From contig NMRA01000114.1 in NCBI GenBank assembly GCA_002633005.1, positions 212,835-276,834 of the forward strand: 64,000 nucleotides of DNA. The letters run 5' to 3'. Both the position numbers and the translations under genes were made by a program. Below are positions 57,501-64,000 of the stretch, piece after piece. Positions within the stretch are counted from its first letter, which is position 1. Each line of letters begins with the position of its first letter. Source of the stretch: Phoronis australis (Eukaryota > Phoronida > Phoronidae). Under the pieces are notes generated by a model that had not been told where the DNA came from, made no database searches, and saw only the letters and a program-made list of their open reading frames with translations.

Positions 57501-59937
57501 TTTGCAGTGGTGACACGGTCACTCACATCAATTTCGAGAGGTTGAATGGCGAAAAAATGAAACTTAAAGGCACATCCAGGCAAGCGACGTTAGCTTGAAT
57601 GAGTTATTCCACACCTGTCACTATATTCTGGGCCACGGTGATTTTTGTAACCACCTCTATTTTTGTAACCGATTACACTATACTGCCATAACTCTTTTTA
57701 AATAATATTCCCTGCTTCAATACCTAGTGATGTTCATTCCAATACTGGAAATGAAGGACCAGAACATCTCAATTATAAGTTCCCAGGAGTTTACCTTCAC
57801 ATCCGGTCGGTTTCGTTTTGTTGCGTTTTCGAAGGACAAGAAGGAGAGCGTGGCCTGGTCACTTCCCCCCACATCCACCCTGTAGACATCCCCTGCCTTC
57901 ATGGTGACCACACCCAGTACTTGCTCACCTCGCACAGGCACATACTGGAAGACAATCATCAATAAAGAATGGATCACGATAAACACAATGACGCACTAGA
58001 AAGAAATTTTAATGACCAAAGTATTGTTCTAGCTGACGAACTTAAAGACATCGGCAGCCTCCAAGGTACCCTTCTTTGCACAAAAGGTGCCGCAGTAAGA
58101 AGACTTACTGTCTCTCGCCAACGGGCGCTTATTTACAAACAAGTTAAGTGTCTAGCTGCCACATAGACAGTGACCACCATCTCTAACCGACTAGAGACGG
58201 CGTAGCTTCTATAGGAGCTTCATACGCCAGAAGCTTTTCGGTGAATTATGCCTTACACTGACTAAAACTCGTTGTTATAAATACATTTAGTGCATAGACG
58301 GACACCTTAGGAGGTCGTCGATGTATTAAATTTCTTCCAACTCAAAGAAATACTCCTGTTATCAAACTTTTTCTTCGAGCAGTCCCTCGTTCAGTTCCTA
58401 ATATCGTAAACTCGCCATTTTTAATACTGAGCGCGGCAGGAAGTATGATGGCATATCCCCTAGTAAAAATGGCCAGTAACTGATTTTAGGAACTGAACGA
58501 GGGACTGCTCAAAGTATAAGTTAGATAACGGGAGTATTGCTTCGAGTTGGAATTAAATACATCGATGGCCTTCTTATAGGCTAAGATGTTCCTCTTAATC
58601 CTCTACATGCAAAAGGTATTTATAACAACATGACTTTGATGTTTTAGTCAGTGTGAGGCATAATTTGCCAAAAAGCTCCTAATATAAGAGCTACACTATC
58701 TCTAGTCAGCTAGCTAGGGACAGTGGTCAATGTCTAGCTAGTACAGTCAAGTGACCTAATCATCGGACGTTTTGGCACATTTTGCATTATATTTAATTGA
58801 AAATACTACGGATTATTGTAAATTCTTTGCTGAAATGAAGATTTACCTTCACGGAATTGTTCTGTTACCATATCTTGTCACTGAAAGCCACATTTATGTT
58901 CCGACTGATCTTCAAAACACACAACAACCAAACCTTCGGAGAACCTAAATATCGGACAACATGTTTCTCCATACGCCACACCGCGGAAAACTGACTAACC
59001 ATGTAATGGCTGCGGGCACCTTGTCGCCAAATTTCAGCTCGAGTGTTTTGACATATATGCTGCTAGAACCCAGGTCCATTCGCAACAAAATAATCCATAA
59101 AATGAAATCTGATGACGGCGCCAAGTCATTTCGATGAATTAGTGCAGACGACTAAAGCACGTGCAAACTCACTGCAGTATTTAGTATCACTTAGGCTTCT
59201 TGATATGACACCCGCACGTGCGCGGTCGGGGTTTGACTTGAGTTTAAAAACAAACGAAAAAATGGAACAGTGACATATTGTCAGTTCAATGAGATGGTGT
59301 CATTGTGGAAAAAGATTTTATTTCCAACTTTTATAACCGATTTATGCGATCGTCCATTTTAGGCCGACTTGGGGGTGAAATCAAAACGAGGCAACGCTGT
59401 AAAAAAACGAGACACTGGCGGACATTGAATGCATTACAACGGAACAAAAATTGGTGTCATTTAATTCTCAGATTATGCTTCAAGTAAGATTCTATGAAAT
59501 GTCCGATATTTAGGTTCCGTCCGATAATTAGGTACACTATGTGTAGCTGGGATACCGACATCTAGTTGTGGAACAGCGATTGCCGTTCCCTGCAATCTCT
59601 CCTTCGACCAATCATGACACTCAGGACTTGAGATTCAAATTTTCTAACAATTTCTTAACTTTTGACTGCCACGGCACTGTTTAGTGTTAGTGTCCGGCGA
59701 TAAACGAAAAACAGTGTTGAGTGTTGAAGTTTTTACCCTTTTCTGCTGAGTCTCAACCCAGTACATATTTGGTTCCTTAAATTTCAATATTCCAGACTTT
59801 GTTACGGTGATGTTTTCATTGACCATTCGTAGTCCCGGTCCAACTAATGTCTTTTTGCTTGAGTTCACCTGTTGGAGACCAATAACATCTCCCGGCAAAA
59901 CAACTTTCACGTGCGCCATATTGTTACCGTGTGTCAT
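54506..59937 (-). CDS. EXOSC3: Exosome complex component RRP40 (EXOSC3)
   Basis: Four exons join in phase: 59,937-59,737, 57,944-57,795, 56,995-56,844 and 54,725-54,506 (stop TGA), giving 240 residues (human 275). RRP40 is one of the three S1/KH cap proteins of the nine-subunit RNA exosome core, which guides RNA to the nucleases for rRNA processing and RNA decay. Exon 1 carries the N-terminal domain ([19 protein letters not shown]). Exons 2-3 carry the S1 domain ([56 protein letters not shown]). Exon 4 carries the KH domain with its [10 protein letters not shown] loop. A second in-frame Met (MAHVKV, 59,919) could also start translation. The exon 3 donor AAA|GTAAGT at 56,844 lies inside the 57-bp array, so intron 3 starts with about 25 further copies of the exon end. 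Divergent from CARM1. Confidence 0.95.
55382..56897 (-). repeat. Perfect 57-bp tandem array (26.6 copies) covering the EXOSC3 exon 3 splice donor
   Basis: 26 full units from 55,382 to 56,863 plus 34 bp (56,864-56,897) show no difference that I can see. The rightmost part encodes the end of EXOSC3 exon 3 ([19 protein letters not shown]), and each full unit contains that end plus GTAAGT. In the exon's frame every unit ends in TAA; in another frame the array is open for all 26 units ([19 protein letters not shown] repeated), giving a 522-codon frame that is almost certainly not a protein. The far edge carries an N at 55,381 followed by unrelated intron sequence. Confidence 0.95.
57128..57225 (+). 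repeat. Short hairpin-type element, pair of 42,173-42,290
   Basis: 'ggcaatagtaggatacagcg' and 'cgtcatatccgacca' form inverted ends, with 'gtggttctcaaaatgtgggcac' inside. Lies in EXOSC3 intron 2. Confidence 0.5.
58180..58735. mobile_element. About 550-bp foldback element
   Basis: Two arms of about 250 bp pair around a centre near 58,445. The left arm has 'gactagagacggcgtagct', 'aattatgccttacactgact', 'ccaactcaaagaaatactcc' and 'cagtccctcgttcagttcct'. The right arm has the same in reverse complement ('aggaactgaacgagggactg', 'ggagtattgcttcgagttgg', 'agtcagtgtgaggcataat', 'agctacactatctctagtc'). Arm sequence is related to 45,430-45,600 and to part of the 3.1-kb element. It sits in EXOSC3 intron 1. 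Confidence 0.85.
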
Positions 59938-60142
59938 AACAATATGTAGGCTGTGTATTTTGTTGGTGAAACCTCATTATAAAGAAGCATCAAATACCAA
60001 TTGAAAAGAAATGGCTCTATATGAGTATAAGTAATGTGTCAAATATAAAAGAATTTTGTTAAAAGGACAAATTTGAGTGTAAATTTAGTAGAATATTCAT
60101 TTCCACTGTACACAGCCTCATTTTCGAAACTTATTTTTAAAA
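59938..60142. promoter_or_regulatory. Putative bidirectional promoter of EXOSC3 and CARM1
   Basis: The two start codons are 205 bp apart in head-to-head orientation, leaving room only for two 5' untranslated regions and a shared promoter. The interval is AT-rich, without an obvious TATA box at a defensible distance. Transcription start sites cannot be read from sequence alone; they could lie in extra upstream exons, but the continuity of both proteins from these ATGs makes that unnecessary. Confidence 0.5.
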
Positions 60143-63100
60143 ATGGCTACCAGGTTTGGAAACGTGCATCTTGGTTTCTTTGATGAGAATTGTCAGTTAC
60201 AGAGCAAATCGGACAGTTTATTTACTCTGGATCTTATAAAAGACAACAAAAAAGCTATTTTACAATTCAAGACAGGTATTTGTCTGGTACTCATTCAGAA
60301 ATGACGTGCAAAAGCTATATAAGATTTATGACAACGAAAACATTTTTCACTTCAGCACTCAGCTTTTGTTTGTTGTGCTATTGTTTACTATTATCGCGGT
60401 CATTTTATGATTTATACGACTTGGGAAAATCATTAAGTTGCGTTCTTTGGTTTGTTCCACATAACTTCATGGCTTTGTCATAGTCGTTCATTGTCAGCGC
60501 ACACATTTTCTTGAGCAAATTGAACCCCCATTCATGAATGATTGATGACGATTCGTCATCAGAAGTAGGTTCTCAATCTCGAGAATTTCATTGTATCCAT
60601 GGAGCTTATCTTGATCCTTGTTATTTGCATATTACATGATAGTAATCAAGACCCCTAGGACATCACTGTGCAGTTGTGAGATGAGTCAGTGCTTGAGGTT
60701 GATGTAGTGAGTGTAGTTAAGTTTGCCCCGACTCTGCAACTGGATGGCACTGGATAATTAAAAAAAGTACTTTTCGAAGTGGGACTTTCAGGCTAATTCC
60801 TTATCTCTGTGTTTGCTTTGTCAAATGGCAAATTATATAGAAACACAACCTTACGACGAGGTGAATACAAAGTAGGTTGAAAATTGCCAAATGTTTTTAA
60901 GAATTTATTTTGTGGCGAAAATGATCTGCCAAAAATCACTGAACCGTGTCCAGTAAGTATCATGATGTGGTGTTGAGGAATAACGCTGCGTGTGGGGGGT
61001 TATATGAGTCCCCAAGGTGCATCATTAGTGCAAAGGTCACCTATTTTGGAGAATTTTTGTTTTCATATTTACAAGTTCTCAGTGAATACAACTGTACTTT
61101 GTTTAGCGTAGATTATGTTAAAATAGTATTGCCATTACGAGCATGTAAATACATCAATACAATATTTTCATTTTCATCAATATTTATAGTTTTGACTAAA
61201 TTCAAATTTGTTAATTGCATTCAAAATGTTTAGATTGTATACAGGTCTTAAATTCCGAGAAACAGTCTTATTTTGATAGACAGTCCACATTCAATAAATA
61301 CTGTGTGCTTTCTTGTTGGAGATATAAACAACGCCCCATTTTTTGTTATCTTTTAATATTTTATTCAAAAAAGATATCCAAAAGTGTGCAGAAACTGTTG
61401 TCTGCCTTTACTCTCAACCTTGTTACTGAAAGTAAGTTATCAATGACTACACAAGAGGTTCTTTGCGACTTCATTTTTTGGGGTAAATATGTTTCACTGG
61501 AAGTCTACGTAGAATTTTTGAAGACTTTGCTGTGAAAGTACTGAAAGCATTTTTGTTTCAATGTGTTATTTTCATTTTTTTATCAATGTGAAAACCTCTG
61601 ATTTAGAAGGGTTAATGAGTACACATGGGTGTCTCGCTTATATAGTTTTTAAGTTAAGAATCATAACTCGAGTCGCTAGGAAAATTTCTTACATTCAAAT
61701 CTGTCGTGACTTAACATTTCAGATGGACAAAGTCTGCATTGTACATATGAACAAGGGAATGACCTCGCCACGATAGGAAAGCAATGTATGCTGTTATCAG
61801 CTAACCAACAGTCTCTCTTGTTGAAATTCTCTTCAGAAAACGGTAAGAGTTTACAAGAGATATGTTTACAAGTTACACGACTACTTTGCAAACTAATATT
61901 CAAGAACTGTGTAAAGTTTGTTAGTAATTGTGCAATGAATAATGTCAGCATTAAATTAGGAGTAGCGTGTTGTGTTGTTTTTTTCCGTCCAGTTTTCACG
62001 GTGTTCTGTCGGTTTTCTGTTTTTGTGACAATTGCCGATAAGGGTGTGGAAACACTTGAGACGTGTTTCCTTTTTTAAAAACCACGACTCGTTAATGGTC
62101 TGATTTCGCCTAACATTTGGTTTAAAAGAAGTCATTGTGAACTTAAAAAACTTGGTTATGATCTGGATGTTTGAGTATGGCTACATTGGCATTGCTACGA
62201 TCCCTCTGGGGACATTTCTGAAACGTCTGTTGGAACTCAAGTTTATACAGAAAAATACTTTTGCCAGGAGACTTATGGCATGTTACCAGGTTCGTTATAA
62301 TGCAGTTCCACTGTATTATTGTTGTTTTCAGATATGAAGTCCTTCAGACATTCTCTACAGCAGGTTGTCAAAGGTAAAACAGATAACATCTTTGACGAGC
62401 GGACGGAGGAGGCGTCAGCGTCTCAGTACTTCCAAGTAAGCCATGTTGAGTCTTCTAGGTTTCTTGGTCAAGCTACTTTTCTTCCTTACTGTTTCGTGGA
62501 CAACGTGGCTCAGGATTCAGCTCAACAATAACATCTCTTTAACTTATGATGTTTCTGTTGTGGAATGAAAATTTTGACTAAGCACAATGATCTGTTGCCA
62601 AAATTTAACGTCGTCATCATAGACTTTTCAAATTACAAACTTGTTTCTGCGGTGTGTCAAAACAGGTCGCAAAGAACATTGAAATAACTTTGTCCTGAAT
62701 TCAGCTGTTCTCTTTTGGAGCTCAGAAATGCTTTGTATGGTTGACTTATTTTTCAAAAGGGTATGCTGCCGGCACACTTCTTAGCTGAATGGAACGCGTG
62801 CGATAAATCACGGGCTCAGCTTTGCAAAGTTTATGTTAGCGCTACGACTCGCAGTCCAACATGGAACTTTTTTGATTAGCCAATAATTCACTAAGTTTTT
62901 GTGCTAAATAGCGAAAGACATGGCAGCAGTGAGAAAGTCTCTTGGGATGTGCTGCATTGTGGGTAAATACTGCAGTATCTGATCAGCATTGACGTGGTAT
63001 GAGATGCGCTGCGGAAGTTTACAGACTTCTCCTTTCTTAACTGGGTTACATATGTATGGTTCTCTTCCAATACAATGCATTTTTGTGCTCAAAATCTGGT

Positions 63101-63373
63101 TGCTGGTGTTTTCTTGTTTCGTTTTCTGTCTCTTTTGTTGTTTTTGACTTCTCATGCAGCTGTCTCGTGCTGTTTTAAAAGTAGCCTTATTGGTGGTACT
63201 GTTTTGTATTTGAGATCAACCCTAGAAGTGATTGCATCCCTTTAAGAATGTTGTTGTTTTCATTCCAGTTCTATGGGTTCCTCTCCCAGCAACAAAACAT
63301 GATGCAGGACTACATACGAACATCTACCTACCAACGTGCAATGTTATCAAACATCCATGACTTTCATGACAAG
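60143..63373 (+). CDS. CARM1: Histone-arginine methyltransferase CARM1 (PRMT4), first four exons; gene continues past the window
   Basis: Exons 60,143-60,275, 61,723-61,842, 62,332-62,435 and 63,269-63,373 join in phase (154 codons, 3'-partial). CARM1 makes asymmetric dimethylarginine on histone H3 and transcription and splicing factors. Exons 1-2 and the start of exon 3 form the N-terminal PH-like domain characteristic of PRMT4 ([39 protein letters not shown]). Exons 3-4 begin the catalytic core: [15 protein letters not shown], then [18 protein letters not shown] and STYQRAM, the helices that fold over AdoMet. The window ends before AdoMet motif I (DVGCGSG in the family). The ATG at 60,143 has a good context (aaaATGG); exon 1 is short enough to be missed by length-filtered gene finding. 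Donors are GTATTT, GTAAGA, GTAAGC and GTAATC. Confidence 0.93.
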
Positions 63374-63714
63374 GTAATCAATGTGACAAGGAGAGACCCG
63401 TCTTGGGACAGACGTTTCTAGGCATCGGTATTCTTTGCATAAGTTATAGCTACAAAAGTGTTGCAATTTATTAGCTGTGATATCAGGGCTTCTCCTGGTT
63501 CACGTTTCAGAGAGGTGTTTTAAATCCCAGTTCAGTATCAATATTGGTGACAAGCTAATGTTACTGTGAGTACCAGTTTACAACTGCTGAAGCTAATTGT
63601 GATATCTAGCCCTGGGTTTTAGAAAGTCGGTCTTTGACTTGGGAAGTAGGAGGGTTCCATTCTGTTGTCGTGATCTCATTGTTTCTTGCTTCCGTCATTC
63701 TGTGTCCGTGCTGC

Positions 63715-64000
63715 TGCGTGTGTCAGTCAATCTGTACAGTTTATGTTATTTGTATTAGACTATCTGTACTACTCCTCCCATTATATCAACCTGTCAATCT
63801 TTACGGTTCCTCCTATTATTTCTGTTAGTCAGACTATACAGCTCCTCCCATTATTTTTACCAGTCAGTCTTTACAGCTCCTATCGTATGTGTCAGTAAAT
63901 CTGCACAGTTCCTCCCATTGTCTCTAGCAGTCAATACGTACAACTCCTCCTATTTTCTGTGTCAGTCAATTTGCACAGCTCCTGCCTTCATCTTTGTCAA
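63715..64000 (+). repeat. Degenerate minisatellite of about 45-48 bp, running off the window
   Basis: About six units of 'gtcagtcaatctgtacag', 'ctcctcccattat' and 'ttctgt', with lengths between about 42 and 50 bp and many substitutions. It lies in the CARM1 intron after exon 4. Its open frames are by-products. Confidence 0.8.

Noticed and set aside
1-64000. CRISPR array, bacterial operons or an integrated virus
   Set aside because: No spacer-repeat structure with unique spacers, no prokaryotic gene organisation, and no capsid, envelope or polymerase frames recognised; the tandem arrays have no unique spacers.

Overview
The window is nuclear DNA of an invertebrate animal. Its genes are split by spliceosomal introns (GT...AG), it is AT-rich with long intergenic stretches, and it is packed with DNA-transposon debris. 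The six recognisable genes are conserved animal genes, and the repeat types (THAP/P2X7-like elements, short CAG...CTG elements, foldback elements) are common in marine invertebrates such as amphioxus or hemichordates. No base-level evidence fixes the species. Gene names come from remembered family features, not from a search.

Layout. 1-23,400: no host gene found; a transposon graveyard holding two copies of a THAP/P2X7-like element (window edge and about 11,970-13,510), a Merlin/ISXO2-like transposase relic (10,340-10,930), a possible hammerhead-like motif between inverted repeats (about 9,957-10,153), a 3.1-kb element with long terminal inverted repeats (16,508-19,665) and a 23-bp minisatellite (22,555-22,781). 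23,457-24,134 (+): intact neurensin-like two-pass membrane protein. 25,873-33,808 (-): seven-exon gamma-butyrobetaine dioxygenase-like gene. 35,530-38,345: nested repeats. 40,021-42,654 (-): PET100-like cytochrome c oxidase assembly factor. 40,990-42,060: repeat array with CTCF-like cores. 44,022-44,330 (-): unrecognised coding-like exon. 45,184-49,042 (+): complete four-exon ISCA1. 50,709-53,709: 1.5-kb direct duplication around a single N. 54,506-59,937 (-): complete four-exon EXOSC3/RRP40. 60,143-window end (+): first four exons of CARM1/PRMT4, head to head with EXOSC3.

The host genes do not form a pathway. Three have mitochondrial links (PET100, ISCA1, carnitine synthesis by BBOX), EXOSC3 is RNA-exosome and CARM1 is an arginine methyltransferase. 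EXOSC3 and CARM1 start codons lie 205 bp apart and probably share a bidirectional promoter.

The most unusual structure is a 57-bp unit repeated 26.6 times without a visible change. It begins inside EXOSC3 exon 3 and every full unit carries that exon's splice donor. It may be a real intragenic minisatellite or an assembly product, because a lone N sits at its far edge. Lone Ns at 44,525 and 52,208 also lie at duplication junctions, so local copy numbers should be treated with caution.
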